A stretch of DNA of 64,000 nucleotides from Oceanospirillum sp047518265 (GTDB lineage: Bacteria > Pseudomonadota > Gammaproteobacteria > Pseudomonadales > Halomonadaceae), in assembly GCA_047518265.1 (NCBI GenBank), contig JAKZRG010000005.1:1-64000 (forward strand), in the 5' to 3' direction. Under the pieces are notes generated by a model, which was not told where the DNA came from, did not search any database, and saw nothing but the letters and a program-made list of their open reading frames with translations. A program made the position numbers and the translations under genes. Numbering within the stretch: position 1 is the stretch's first letter; the number at the start of each line of letters is the position of its first letter. Of this stretch, positions 17,691 to 27,640 are shown piece after piece.

Positions 17691-17857
17691 AAAAGAGTGA
17701 TCTAGGCGGTCAGCACCCTTTGTTCATCATTAGATACTGTTTACATTGGTGGGCTGTTTTTATTTAAGTACGATAATCCATAATAAAAAGTGCCTGACAC
17801 ACTCATTTCCCCCACGATTAGTGATGATGGCCACAATAAAAATTGACGGGGAGCGTC

Positions 17858-19033
17858 ATGTTATCCATTTATCAGCTATTCGGTGTGAACTCGAAAGAAC
17901 AGTTTGCCGACCTGATCAGCGCCCGAGAGCATCAGGACATTATTCGCCAACATAGGGCGGAATTGATTGCCAGTCGTATCTATCCCTTTGCCTTGTTATT
18001 TGCTGTCTTGGTACCGGTTTGGGGTGTACTGGATTTAATCTTTCTACCCAGTGAGGTCTCAGTACAATTTTTAATTATGCGCTTGATCTCAGGCGCAGCT
18101 TTTTTTGCGCTGGCATACGTTACAAAGAAGGTGAAAATCGGTATGAAACGGGCATTAACTAGCCTGATTATTATGCTGATGGTGCCCACGTTGTTTTATC
18201 AGTTCAGTACCCCTCTGATCGATAAGTTTGAATTGACGGGTATTGCGGATATTTTGATCCATTTGTATGGCTTATTACCCTATGTGGTTATCGCCTCTTT
18301 AGCCTTGTTTCCATTAACACTAAAAGAATTTTCTCTGTTATCTCTGGTGCTGGTTGGACTTTCCAGTATTGGTTTGTACCGGGCAGATGGTACGGATATC
18401 ACTATATTGCTGGTGCAGATGTGGCTACTGGTGATCATTCTGGGCGTCTCCATGTTCTCTTCTCTGCAGCAGGTGCGTTATCTGATCTCGCAAACGGTAA
18501 AAGCCAGTTATGACGGTTTGACCAAATTACTGACCCGTCGAGCAGGCATGGACATTATGGAGTCTCTATTTCGTGCTACGGGGTTACAGCACTCTAACTT
18601 CTCCGTTTTATTTATCGACTTGGATAAATTCAAAAATATTAATGATACCTTGGGACATGATGCCGGTGATGAAGTGCTACGTCAGGCAGCAAAGACTTTA
18701 GGCAACTGTATACGTCGTGGTGATGCAGCGATTCGTTGGGGAGGTGAAGAGTTTCTTATCTTATTGCCTCACACGGATGCCGAGGCTGCCAAACTGGTTG
18801 TCAAACGGATTATGGAGCGTGGTTTAGCCTTTTTACCTGACGGTAGACCCGTCACAGCCAGTATTGGTTTGGCGGAGTTGGTGGAAGATGATACTTCTTC
18901 ATGGAAGGCTTTAGTGGAGTGTGCGGATCAACGTTTATACACCGCGAAACAGACAGGTCGGGCCAAATGCATTTGTCCTGATGGCAGTGAAGTGCTTTTT
19001 AATCGTGCAGAAAGCAGTGAAGCCGTTGCTTGA
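17858..19033 (+). CDS. Membrane diguanylate cyclase (six-helix sensor, GGEEF)
   Basis: A 391-residue predicted c-di-GMP synthase. The N-terminal half (about residues 40-205) holds six hydrophobic helices with short loops, so the sensor is within the membrane. The C-terminal GGDEF domain is complete: YDGLTKLLTRRAG, FIDLDKFKNINDTLGHD and RWGGEEF. RRGD, five residues before GGEEF, is a proper RxxD inhibitory site. ATG 17858 has GGGGAG just upstream and is preferred to TTG 17843. It converges with the chemoreceptor downstream across a hairpin. Confidence 0.9.
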   Translation: MLSIYQLFGVNSKEQFADLISAREHQDIIRQHRAELIASRIYPFALLFAVLVPVWGVLDLIFLPSEVSVQFLIMRLISGAAFFALAYVTKKVKIGMKRALTSLIIMLMVPTLFYQFSTPLIDKFELTGIADILIHLYGLLPYVVIASLALFPLTLKEFSLLSLVLVGLSSIGLYRADGTDITILLVQMWLLVIILGVSMFSSLQQVRYLISQTVKASYDGLTKLLTRRAGMDIMESLFRATGLQHSNFSVLFIDLDKFKNINDTLGHDAGDEVLRQAAKTLGNCIRRGDAAIRWGGEEFLILLPHTDAEAAKLVVKRIMERGLAFLPDGRPVTASIGLAELVEDDTSSWKALVECADQRLYTAKQTGRAKCICPDGSEVLFNRAESSEAVA

Positions 19034-19086
19034 TGTTTATCAGTAGACAGTATTTTATCTTCATCGTTATCTGATAGTTCAGTAGT

Positions 19087-19108
19087 TTTCGGGCCGTAAG
19101 GCCCGAAA
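19087..19108. terminator. Terminator hairpin between GGDEF and MCP genes
   Basis: TTTCGGGCC / GGCCCGAAA, a 9-bp perfect stem with a GTAA loop, between convergent genes. It is flanked by T-rich sequence on both strands. Confidence 0.7.
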
Positions 19109-19115
19109 GCTTTGT

Positions 19116-20612
19116 TTAATGCAGGTGTAAGCACTGCATGCGATCTTCCGTCATCTTATCAATCCAGTACATCACCTCTTCACTGGCATTTTCGGCTTGA
19201 GCCATTTCTTGCACGATTTTATCCCGAACTTCTTTGTTGTCCTGCCAATTACTTTCGACTAACTCTAAGGCCCTTTGTACTGCTGCGTGCACGATGGAGT
19301 GAGGTTCCTCTAAAGCCTGGTAGGCATCAGTATCTTTAAAGTCTTCCTTGCCTAAGCCTTCGTAATACCATTTTCCTAACCGGCAGCGAGTATGATCGAC
19401 TTGCACCGCATCATATTCCAAGCCTTTATCTTGTGCGCCCAGGGCAACGTAACCGTTTTGTTTAAAGATGACATGATCCAGTTTGACCAGCGAGTTATAC
19501 ACCACGGTACAAACACCATTAACCTGAGTAGAGGATTGCTCCGATGATTGGGCTAATCGGTTAAATTGACCTTCAAAGGTAGAGACCATATTTTCCATAT
19601 CATGAGTCACATCACGAGAGTGAGCGGATATTTTACTGACCTCCTGCACTCGACGGCTAAAGTCTGAGAGCACATTGTCCACGGATTCTGCGGCTTCTTT
19701 GGTTCGGTGTGACAGTGCTTTGACTTCATCGGCGACTACGGCAAAACCTCGGCCACTTTCACCGGCACGTGCGGCTTCAATAGAGGCATTCAGGGCTAAT
19801 AGATTGGTTTGATCCGCAATGTCCTTAATGGTCATTAAGGACTGGGCGACTTGATCGCTATCCCGGCTTAGGGCATTAACTACATTGGACACCTCAGTAA
19901 CCGTACCTGATATATCCTCAATAGCGGTGCGAATTTGCTCCACAGACGTTAAGCTTTGTTGGGCTCCCTGAGCGTTAGATTGCGCTTGTTCCCCCACCTT
20001 GCGAGAGACATTATCAATACGGGTCAGATCTTGTTGGGTTTGTTTAAGGTTTTTAATTAAGTTTTCGGTATTGAGCTTATGCAGTTGGGAGGCAAGGTTG
20101 TTACGGTTGATCAGCTTTTCATTTTCTTTCATGGCCTGAATGGAACGATCAATAGAGTTGAGTGAGTCCCCCATACGGCCCGGTAAACCAATGCCCAGCG
20201 GTGGTCGATCAAAATTTCCCTTTGCTACATGGTTAAAACAAGTATCCACTTCTTTAAAATAGCTTTCCACCCGATCTAGCAGATCATTCAGTGCCCAAGC
20301 GACCTGCCCCAGTTCACCCAAGCCTTTAGTATTGTGTACCCTGTGGTGCAGTTCTCCACCAGAGCTTAACTGTAGTGTCCACTCAATACGCTTAAGGGTT
20401 TCCACCATACGCAGGGATTGAAATATTTGTAGGCTTAGTAGGCACACGACAATCAAGCCGCCAGCCACATGCCAAAGATCTAAGCCGTATTGCCAGGTTG
20501 AGTAGGCAAATGTTGCCGCAATGATCAGGTAGCAAATGCTGGAGCCCCAAACAAACTGAGTGCGTAGAAAGGGAATCCCATTACTAACTTCGTTAATTAT
20601 TTTTCTATGCAT
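19116..20612 (-). CDS. Methyl-accepting chemotaxis protein with CZB zinc domain (CetA-like)
   Basis: A 498-residue transducer. Two close N-terminal membrane helices (about 20-65) have no periplasmic domain between them. Next come HAMP-like sequence and a signalling domain with the hairpin tip DQTNLLALNASIEAARAGES. The C-terminus is a CZB chemoreceptor zinc-binding domain: a His in LDHVIFKQNGY, then H-T-R-C-R-L-G-K-W-Y-Y, then E-E-P-H-S-I-V-H. Its start overlaps by 16 bp the upstream gene for an Aer-type PAS protein, in a different frame. This matches the two-gene CetA/CetB energy-taxis arrangement known from Campylobacter, where the transducer borrows its sensor from the PAS partner. Confidence 0.85.
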   Translation of the reverse strand: MHRKIINEVSNGIPFLRTQFVWGSSICYLIIAATFAYSTWQYGLDLWHVAGGLIVVCLLSLQIFQSLRMVETLKRIEWTLQLSSGGELHHRVHNTKGLGELGQVAWALNDLLDRVESYFKEVDTCFNHVAKGNFDRPPLGIGLPGRMGDSLNSIDRSIQAMKENEKLINRNNLASQLHKLNTENLIKNLKQTQQDLTRIDNVSRKVGEQAQSNAQGAQQSLTSVEQIRTAIEDISGTVTEVSNVVNALSRDSDQVAQSLMTIKDIADQTNLLALNASIEAARAGESGRGFAVVADEVKALSHRTKEAAESVDNVLSDFSRRVQEVSKISAHSRDVTHDMENMVSTFEGQFNRLAQSSEQSSTQVNGVCTVVYNSLVKLDHVIFKQNGYVALGAQDKGLEYDAVQVDHTRCRLGKWYYEGLGKEDFKDTDAYQALEEPHSIVHAAVQRALELVESNWQDNKEVRDKIVQEMAQAENASEEVMYWIDKMTEDRMQCLHLH

Positions 20613-21160
20613 AGGGACGACTCAGGCAGAAAACCATTACGGTAGAGTTGAATCATGGCTGGGCAGTAATCCAATTTTGAGTTATCGAGCCAGCGAATTA
20701 GATAATCAACGGATCGTTCAATGGCGATAGAGCCAGTCCCTGCTCGCTCAATGCTGTTCATCTGTTGATAAAGCGAACTGATAATGGCTATAGATGCGGT
20801 GGATGCTTTTCTACGTACGGAGTAATAACCCCGAATTTGCCCAGAATCATCAATATCCGGTGTTACATTGGCAAATACCCAATAAAAACGGCCATCAGAG
20901 CAGAGATTTTTAACAAAACCAAAAAATTCATTGCCTTGTTTCAGAGCTTGCCACATTAGGCGATAAACGGCCTTGGGCATATCTGGATGGCGGATAATGT
21001 TGTGGGGTTGCTCCAGCAGTTGTTGTTCTGAAAAACCAGAAATAGCCATAAACTTTCGGTTGGCGTAGGTGATCCGGCCTTTGGTACAGGTTTTACTGAC
21101 AATCAGGTCATTATCGTCAAGCAGAATTTCTTGAGTGTTCGCTAGGGGGGCTTGAACCAT
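20597..21160 (-). CDS. Aer/CetB-type PAS sensor protein
   Basis: A 187-residue soluble protein. The PAS domain (about residues 10-125) has the Aer signature: ITYANRKFMAISGFSEQQLL, IIRHPDMPK, G-F-V-K-N-L-C-S-D-G-R-F-Y-W-V and G-Y-Y-S-V-R-R. In Aer and CetB this fold binds FAD and reports redox or energy state. About 60 further residues of unknown role follow. There is no membrane segment, so it must signal through a partner, evidently the overlapping MCP gene. ATG 21160 has AAGGA upstream and is preferred to the longer frame. Confidence 0.85.
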   Translation of the reverse strand: MVQAPLANTQEILLDDNDLIVSKTCTKGRITYANRKFMAISGFSEQQLLEQPHNIIRHPDMPKAVYRLMWQALKQGNEFFGFVKNLCSDGRFYWVFANVTPDIDDSGQIRGYYSVRRKASTASIAIISSLYQQMNSIERAGTGSIAIERSVDYLIRWLDNSKLDYCPAMIQLYRNGFLPESSLCIEK

Positions 21161-21267
21161 GGGAATAATCCTTATTTCCAGGGGGATAAATACTCTAATG
21201 AGCAAAATCGAAACAAGGATATACTAAATGATCTCCTAAAACATGTTTTTTTAATATACTTTTGTTT

Positions 21268-21300
21268 ACCGAAGTCAATGTTGTTCACATTGACTTCGGT
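21268..21300 (-). terminator. Hairpin after the dCache chemoreceptor gene
   Basis: A perfect 13-bp stem (ACCGAAGTCAATG / CATTGACTTCGGT) with a 7-base loop lies 80 bp after the minus-strand MCP gene. The following bases on the minus strand are not a clean T-run, so it is a probable but not certain terminator. Confidence 0.5.
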
Positions 21301-21380
21301 TATCACTCTGTGGATTTTAAAGCGGGGCGAGGAGATTGTTTATTGATGCTTATTGGGTACTTGATGCTGCTTGTTGAGTC

Positions 21381-23474
21381 TTAGTAACGGAAACGACCCA
21401 ATTGAGTCTCCAACTTTTTCACCAGATTTAATAGGGATTGGCTTTCCTGATTCGCTTCAACAGCACCATCGGCAACCTGACTGGTCTCATCACTGATATT
21501 GACGATATTACGCGTAATATCCTCTGTCACAGCTCTTTGTTCCTCAACGACGCTCGCCATTTGAGTGGCCATATTATCAATCTCGGCAATAGAGCTGACC
21601 ACATGCTGAAGGTGTTGTGAGGCCTCTTCCGCCAATTCCAAGCAAGTACCTGATTGTTCATTACCCTTTTGCATCGCTTGCACGGCTTTTTTAGCCCGCT
21701 CTTGCAGCTTATTGATAAGGGCTTGAATCTCTTCCGTGGATTGCTGAGTTTTTGAGGCTAGGTTACGTACTTCATCGGCAACCACGGCAAAACCTCGACC
21801 GGATTCTCCGGCACGAGCGGCTTCAATGGCAGCGTTTAAGGCTAATAAGTTAGTTTGCTCAGATATACCCTGAATCGATTCAACAATCTGACTGATATTG
21901 TCACTATCTTGAGCCAGTTGGTTCATTAGATCAGACGTACCACTGACCTGCTCGGACAGTTCACGGATAGAACGGGTACTTTCATCAACGTTGATTGAAC
22001 TTCTATCCACAGAGCTTTTTGCCTCACTGGAAGCATTAGCTGTTGTGGTTGCAATTTGTGCCACTTCTCCAGAAGAAGCGGCCATTTCATTAATTGCGGT
22101 AGCGATTTGATCCACTTCAGCACGTTGCTTCTCAATACCGTGAGTACTGTTATTAGAGATCTCAGTAGCACGACAAGCGGAACGTTCAACATTGCCCATT
22201 TCTGACGCAATATCTTTTACGATGCCATGGGTTTTCTCGATAAAGGCATCAATCCCTCGGGCCAGATCACCGACTTCATCATCCCTTTGTAGTTTCAGTC
22301 GCTGAGTTAGGTCGCCATCCTGAGAGGCTAACTGATGAATCATTTCTGCCGCACGTCGAATAGGAGTCGCAATACGGTTGGCAATAATGGTTAGTAAAAC
22401 AATGCCTAAGCCTGCGATAATCAAACCGATGATAATAGAAGTGATTAAGCTTTCATTAAATTGTTTCGCCATGGACTGTCGAGTCTTAATTGCTCCGGCA
22501 AGTACCACGCTTTCATCTAGATTAATGACTGCGGCCCAGGGTGTGTTTACACCGGCCAAACTGATTGGCTGAATAGCCCAAATGTGACCGTCTGCTTGTA
22601 TGATACCGGCTTGTCCGCTGGACACTAGTTGTAACATTTTATCTTTTTGTGGCCCCTGATACGCTTTTGCTAAAGTTTGTTTGTTATCAGAATCGGCGGC
22701 CACTAAACCGGTATTACTGATCAGTAATACTTGTCCTTTGCCGGAATACAGAGATTGATCGGCTTCTTTCGCCAGCTTACTTAAGAAGCTTAGCTCCATA
22801 TCAATACCTGTCATACCTTTCACTTGACCGTCTACCAGAAGAGGCATGGTGATCGAAGTACCCACGATGGTTCGGCCACCAGCTTCCCAGGAGTAAGGTT
22901 CGGCTAGACAGGTTTTGGCCGTATCCACCGGACAGGTATACCAGGCGGAATCGGTACTGCCCTTCTCAATATTTTCGTACACCGTTTTTAAGTTTAGAGG
23001 ACGGAAACCTAAACTACCGTCTCCTTTACGGAACCAATAGGGAGCAAATTGACCGTTATCATAAGTATGTTTACTGCCGATAAACTCTTGGTCTCTGCCA
23101 TCAACCGCATTTTGTAACCAAGCGATATAGGTGCCCATAACATTGGTATTTTGCTCAATAACTGTTTTGGTATATTCATAAAAAGGTTGGCGCTGAGTTT
23201 CACGGCCGTTTTGACTGATAAAGCTACTCATGGTATCGGCCATGGCTTTGGCTACATACATGGCTTTATTAAGCTCTGTTGCTGTTTTACCTGCTTGAGC
23301 CTCAGCTAAAGCCGATAACTGATTACGGGCCTTTTCTGTCAGTTCTTCACTAACCAAAGCGGCAGTTTGGGTTTCCACGCTTTTATTTTTCCAAGCGATT
23401 GCACTTAGAAGAATCACGGAAGAGAAAACGAGGCACGCGCCAGTCGCCAAGGCAATTCTATTTTTAATTTTCAT
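21381..23474 (-). CDS. Methyl-accepting chemotaxis protein with dCache sensor
   Basis: A 697-residue chemoreceptor. Transmembrane helix 1 is at about 8-28. A large periplasmic dCache_1 domain of about 320 residues contains the family pattern G-Q-F-A-P-Y-W-F-R and later G-M-T-G-I-D-M-E-L. Helix 2, HAMP and a signalling domain with SEQTNLLALNAAIEAARAGE follow. ATG 23474 has AAGGTGG upstream; the longer frame to 23579 is Lys/Thr-rich and unlikely to be translated. It closely parallels the receptor at 45518-47674, including cysteines in the sensor (Y-T-C-P-V ... C-L-A-E-P-Y-S-W-E-A). dCache ligands are often amino acids or small organic molecules. Confidence 0.92.
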   Translation of the reverse strand: MKIKNRIALATGACLVFSSVILLSAIAWKNKSVETQTAALVSEELTEKARNQLSALAEAQAGKTATELNKAMYVAKAMADTMSSFISQNGRETQRQPFYEYTKTVIEQNTNVMGTYIAWLQNAVDGRDQEFIGSKHTYDNGQFAPYWFRKGDGSLGFRPLNLKTVYENIEKGSTDSAWYTCPVDTAKTCLAEPYSWEAGGRTIVGTSITMPLLVDGQVKGMTGIDMELSFLSKLAKEADQSLYSGKGQVLLISNTGLVAADSDNKQTLAKAYQGPQKDKMLQLVSSGQAGIIQADGHIWAIQPISLAGVNTPWAAVINLDESVVLAGAIKTRQSMAKQFNESLITSIIIGLIIAGLGIVLLTIIANRIATPIRRAAEMIHQLASQDGDLTQRLKLQRDDEVGDLARGIDAFIEKTHGIVKDIASEMGNVERSACRATEISNNSTHGIEKQRAEVDQIATAINEMAASSGEVAQIATTTANASSEAKSSVDRSSINVDESTRSIRELSEQVSGTSDLMNQLAQDSDNISQIVESIQGISEQTNLLALNAAIEAARAGESGRGFAVVADEVRNLASKTQQSTEEIQALINKLQERAKKAVQAMQKGNEQSGTCLELAEEASQHLQHVVSSIAEIDNMATQMASVVEEQRAVTEDITRNIVNISDETSQVADGAVEANQESQSLLNLVKKLETQLGRFRY

Positions 23475-23849
23475 CGATCCACCTTTATCCATCGGTGTTG
23501 GGGTTTTTTGCTCTGTTTTTTTGTTCGTTTTTATTGTTTTTTTATTGCCATTTGTTGTTTTATTGTAACCTAAATCCATTTTTATTAAATGGTCATTTAA
23601 TTTCCCTGTCGTTGGCTGATATCGGCAGCATAAGCCATAAGTTAAGGCTTTGGTCTAATAAAAATAGCTGAAAGTTTTTGATCTAGGGATGAATTTAATG
23701 TGTTCAATAGGTTAGATTAAGTTGCATATAAGTAATGCGGAGCTATGTGTCGTCTTTTATAAGGGATATAAGTAAGGAGCGATGAGGTTGCTGTAACCAA
23801 GAAGGTGGCCAGATTTTTGATGAGGATAGAATATTTCTGTATAGGTATA

Positions 23850-23870
23850 AAAAAGCCTCCACAGGAGGCT
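23850..23870 (-). terminator. Terminator of the AgcS symporter gene
   Basis: On the minus strand, AGCCTCC-TGT-GGAGGCT is followed by TTTTTT, a standard intrinsic terminator about 95 bp after the symporter stop codon. Confidence 0.85.
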
Positions 23871-23913
23871 CTTCGCGAGTATCTCTAAGACGTTAAGTCT
23901 TAGTTGATTGCCT

Positions 23914-23957
23914 AATACCATTCCCGATAAATTCTCAGTTTATCGGGATTGGCATTA
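23914..23957. repeat. REP-like palindromic repeat, copy A
   Basis: The arms ATACCATTCCCGATAAA and TTTATCGGGATTGGCAT form an imperfect palindrome around a 7-base centre. The same arm sequences occur at 31578-31650 with a longer centre, so this is a dispersed element rather than a simple terminator. Confidence 0.6.
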
Positions 23958-23965
23958 TCAATAGA

Positions 23966-25480
23966 CTAGGCTATCTCTGATTCTTGCTGTTTTGCTTTAT
24001 TGCTTGCCTTATCTTTTACCCAGAAGTCGGCGTTTTTAATGCCCAGTTTCTCAGGATCAAAGGTGTATTCGGTAACTCCGGCTTTCTGTTGTGCTTCATA
24101 ATCTTTCAGTGCCTTAATAGCAGGTTTGGACATAAAGAAGATGATCAGAATACCGGTAATGTTCAGCCAAGCCATCATGCCTACGCCGACATCACCCATA
24201 GCCCATGCCAGGTTAGCCGTTTTGATTGCACCGTAGAAAGTCGCCGCCATAATGGTGACTTTTAGGGCAAAGATAACGCCTGGAAGTTTAATGGAGCGCT
24301 TCAGGTACGCTACATTGGTTTCCGCAATGTAGTAGTAAGCCAGAATGGTTGTGAAGGAGAAGAAGAACAGTGCTAGCGCGACAAAAGGTTTACCGACACC
24401 TGGCAGCACGCTTTCAATGGCCATTTGGGTAAATACTGGGCCGTTAGCGGCAATATCCGAGGCAACGTTCTGTACTAAGAAAGCTTCACCTGCCCCGTGT
24501 ACGTTGTAAGCACCTGTGATCAAGATCATAAAGGCGGTTGCTGAACATACAAACAGAGTATCGATGTAAACAGAGAATGCCTGAACCAGACCTTGCTGTG
24601 CTGGGTGCTGTACTTCAGCGGCAGCGGCAGCGTGAGGGCCTGTACCCTGACCGGCTTCGTTAGAGTAAACACCACGCTTAACACCCCAACCAATAGCGGC
24701 ACCTAAACCAGCCATAGGTGTGAATGCATCGCCTAGAATCATGCCGAAGATAGCGGGCAGTTGATCGATATTCAGCAGTACGATAGTTGAAGCGATAATG
24801 ATGTAACCCAGCGCCATAAATGGCACAACCACTTCAGTGAAGCGTGCAATACGCTTTACGCCACCAAAAATGATAAAGCCTAGGATCATCACAACGACTA
24901 GGCCTGTTATGATCTTAGCTGAGCTCAAATCACCAAAACCCGTTTGAATGATTTCACCGGAACCAAAAGCCGCTTCGACTGCATTACCAATACTGTTGGC
25001 TTGTACGCCAGGCAGAAGCACACCACAAGCCATAATGGTCGCAATGGCAAAAATCACCGCATACCATTTCTGACCCATGGCTTTTTCAATGTAGTAGGCT
25101 GGGCCACCACGGTATTGACCGTCTTGCTCTTCTTTGTAGATCTGAGCCAGAGTGGATTCGGCATAAGCCGTTGCAGCACCTAAAAAAGCCACAACCCACA
25201 TCCAGAACACAGCGCCAGGACCACCAAAACCGATTGCTGCAGCAACACCTGCGATATTACCGGTACCTACACGGCCTGACAGAGAAACTGCCAGGGCCTG
25301 AAAAGACGAAATACCCTTGTCAGAACTCTTTCCGGAAAGCAGCAAACGCCACATTTCGGAAAAATGCCTAACTTGGACAAAACGTGTCATAACTGAGTAA
25401 AACAGACCTGCACCCAAGCAGAGATAAATCAATGCTGGGCTCCAGATGATGCCGTTCATAAAATCGACAAATGCTTGCAT
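23966..25480 (-). CDS. Sodium:alanine/glycine symporter (AgcS family)
   Basis: A 504-residue inner-membrane symporter with about eleven helices. Family hallmarks are SLSGRVGTGNIAGVAAAIGF near the N-terminus, GGPAYYIEKAMG, and GVYSNEAGQGTGPHAAAAAE in the middle. It imports alanine or glycine with sodium, in keeping with a marine host. The start at 25480 has GGGGGAG 8 bases upstream; the extra N-terminal residues of the longer frame are not needed. It is single, with its own terminator. Confidence 0.92.
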   Translation of the reverse strand: MQAFVDFMNGIIWSPALIYLCLGAGLFYSVMTRFVQVRHFSEMWRLLLSGKSSDKGISSFQALAVSLSGRVGTGNIAGVAAAIGFGGPGAVFWMWVVAFLGAATAYAESTLAQIYKEEQDGQYRGGPAYYIEKAMGQKWYAVIFAIATIMACGVLLPGVQANSIGNAVEAAFGSGEIIQTGFGDLSSAKIITGLVVVMILGFIIFGGVKRIARFTEVVVPFMALGYIIIASTIVLLNIDQLPAIFGMILGDAFTPMAGLGAAIGWGVKRGVYSNEAGQGTGPHAAAAAEVQHPAQQGLVQAFSVYIDTLFVCSATAFMILITGAYNVHGAGEAFLVQNVASDIAANGPVFTQMAIESVLPGVGKPFVALALFFFSFTTILAYYYIAETNVAYLKRSIKLPGVIFALKVTIMAATFYGAIKTANLAWAMGDVGVGMMAWLNITGILIIFFMSKPAIKALKDYEAQQKAGVTEYTFDPEKLGIKNADFWVKDKASNKAKQQESEIA

Positions 25481-25890
25481 GTAAAATGCTCCCCCTAGAG
25501 GATGTGCTTTAAGCACTATTATTAATGTTATGTTGTGTGCGCAGAGCATTCTACCTAAGTCTATATAGGTTTTTTTTCTTTAATTAATCAAAATTTCTAT
25601 ATTAGATCTCGTCTTTATTGGATTATCACCTGTTTTTCTCTTTATTTTGGTTATAAACCTATCTTTTAATCTTTTTGTCATTTAAGAGGTATTGCAATAT
25701 AGAGTCGGAATATTATAGCCAAGCTAAATATTGCAAACGCGTAATATGGGCTTAGGCAGCACTTTTTGGGTAAAATACTGTCCCTGTAACTTAATGAAAA
25801 TAATCTTATAAAAAGAGTGGATAATATCCGCTCTGTAATCGCATCCAAGCGCTAACGCTCTATATCTAATACCTGACCATGGAATAACGC
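25481..25890. other. Divergent promoter region between AgcS and the CPA2 antiporter
   Basis: 410 bases without a supported gene. It is AT-rich (notably 25560-25690) and must hold both divergent promoters. No operator is clear by eye. Confidence 0.4.
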
Positions 25891-27600
25891 ATGCATCTGG
25901 AAACCTTTATCACCTCGGCACTGATGGTTTTAATTGCCACCTCGGTGGCGGTGGCTGTTTTTAAACATTTTGGCCTGGGATCTATTCTGGGCTTACTTGT
26001 GGCGGGTATCGCCGTAGGGCCCTATTCCGGTGGGCCTTATGTCACTGAGAATGTGGAGGATGTCCGTCATTTCACTGAGTTAGGTGTGGTCTTGCTGCTG
26101 TTTCTGATTGGTTTGGAAATGAAGCCCACTAAACTTTGGGCCATGCGCCGAGAAGTGTTTGGTTTAGGTTTATTGCAGATCCTGTTATCAGGCAGTGTGA
26201 TTGGGGCTTATTTTTATCTGTTCGAGCCTAGCTGGGCAGCAGCTCTGCTAATCGGTATGACCTTTGCGCTGTCATCGACGGCCATGGTGCTGCAGATGCT
26301 GCAAGAAAGTGGTGAGATTACCAGTCGACACGGTTCAGCTTCTTTTGCCGTACTACTGATGCAGGATCTGGCCATTGTTCCTCTACTGGCTATCGTACCT
26401 ATTTTATCCACAACCAGTGAGTTATCCGATGAGCCCCTTTGGCAGCAGATCGGTATCGTTGTGGGTATGTTGGCCTTGATCGGTGTCTTTGGTCGCTTTG
26501 TTTTGCCTGTGGCTCTGGATCAGCTATCTCGTCGTGGCAATAAAGAAGGCTTTTTACTGGTGGTGCTTTTAGCGGTCTTTTTAGCCGCTTGGACCATGCA
26601 CTATGCCGGGATCTCCATGGCTTTGGGTGCCTTTATTATGGGCATGTTGTTATCCGGTTCTAACTACCGTATTCAAGTACAGGCATTGATTGAGCCTTAT
26701 AAAGGCATGTTGATGAGTCTGTTTTTTGTCGCTGTGGGCATGTCCATCGACTTGGAGGCGCTGGCTCAGAACCCAGGTTTATTTGTTCAGCACATTATCG
26801 TTATTATCAGCCTGAAGTTTATTGTCTTAATCGGTTTAGCATTGGCCTTTGGTTTTGCTAAGGATAAGGCGGTACGTATCGCTTTATTGCTATCCCAAAG
26901 CGGTGAGTTTGGTTTTGTACTGTTTGGTTCCGCCAAAGCTTTGCAGGTCATCAGTGATGAAACCTTTGTTTTGGCTGTGGGTGTGATCTCTGTTTCTATG
27001 GCGGTGACACCGCTAATGTTGAAGGCGTCTGATATAGCCGGTCGTTATATTGCTAAGAAACAGCCGGATGCTAAAATCGAAACAGATATCGAAATCCCTA
27101 GTGAGAACAGCTCAGGCCGTGTTGTGATTGGTGGTTTTGGTCGTGTCGGTTTTACTGTGGCGACCTTATTAAAGGAAAAAGGCGTGCCCTTTATCGCTTT
27201 CGATACCAATCCTAACCATATTGCCAAAGGACAGGAGTTTGGTATGCCTGCCTATTATGGGGATATAGGCGATGCTCATCTGTTAGAAGCGGCCCATCTT
27301 CGGGATGCGTCTTTGGTGGTGATGACCATTGATCACACACCATCTGCGTTACGGGCGATTCACCATATACGTACAGATTACCCTGATGTACCGATTATCT
27401 CTCGGGCAAAAGACCTTCATGCCTGTGAAGAGCTGCTGGAAGCGGGGGCTACCCATGCTTTCCCTGAAGCTATGGAAAGCAGTCTGCATCTGGGTGGTGA
27501 AACCTTGAAGATGATTAATCATGGTGAACATGAAGTGGAACAGTTATTGGATTCTGTACGAGAAGCAGGTTACCGATCTTTGGTGACTGATAAAACATAG
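25891..27600 (+). CDS. CPA2-family cation:proton antiporter with TrkA-N domain (Kef-like)
   Basis: A 569-residue protein. Residues 1-375 are a Na+/H+ exchanger-type membrane domain with about 12 helices (LGSILGLLVAGIAVGPY; FSLE-like block GLEMKPTKLW; FALSSTAMVLQ). Residues 405-520 form a Rossmann TrkA-N domain (VVIGGFGRVGFTVATLL). This is the KefB/KefC layout: a potassium or sodium/proton exchanger gated by nucleotide or glutathione conjugates. No ancillary kefF/kefG gene is adjacent, and the C-terminus is short, so the exact Kef subtype is open. Confidence 0.88.
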   Translation: MHLETFITSALMVLIATSVAVAVFKHFGLGSILGLLVAGIAVGPYSGGPYVTENVEDVRHFTELGVVLLLFLIGLEMKPTKLWAMRREVFGLGLLQILLSGSVIGAYFYLFEPSWAAALLIGMTFALSSTAMVLQMLQESGEITSRHGSASFAVLLMQDLAIVPLLAIVPILSTTSELSDEPLWQQIGIVVGMLALIGVFGRFVLPVALDQLSRRGNKEGFLLVVLLAVFLAAWTMHYAGISMALGAFIMGMLLSGSNYRIQVQALIEPYKGMLMSLFFVAVGMSIDLEALAQNPGLFVQHIIVIISLKFIVLIGLALAFGFAKDKAVRIALLLSQSGEFGFVLFGSAKALQVISDETFVLAVGVISVSMAVTPLMLKASDIAGRYIAKKQPDAKIETDIEIPSENSSGRVVIGGFGRVGFTVATLLKEKGVPFIAFDTNPNHIAKGQEFGMPAYYGDIGDAHLLEAAHLRDASLVVMTIDHTPSALRAIHHIRTDYPDVPIISRAKDLHACEELLEAGATHAFPEAMESSLHLGGETLKMINHGEHEVEQLLDSVREAGYRSLVTDKT

Positions 27601-27640
27601 TTTTGTTAGATTTTACTGATAGAACATCGCGTTAATCTTT

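Larger units (their letters stand above)
23475..23965. other. Intergenic stretch between MCP and AgcS genes
   Basis: No gene seen. It contains the MCP promoter region (minus strand, below 23700), a strong AgcS terminator at 23850-23870 and a palindromic repeat at 23914-23957. Confidence 0.5.

Noticed and set aside
17560..17857. tRNA or riboswitch in the gap before the GGDEF gene
   Set aside because: The inverted repeat does not form a cloverleaf or any known aptamer core.
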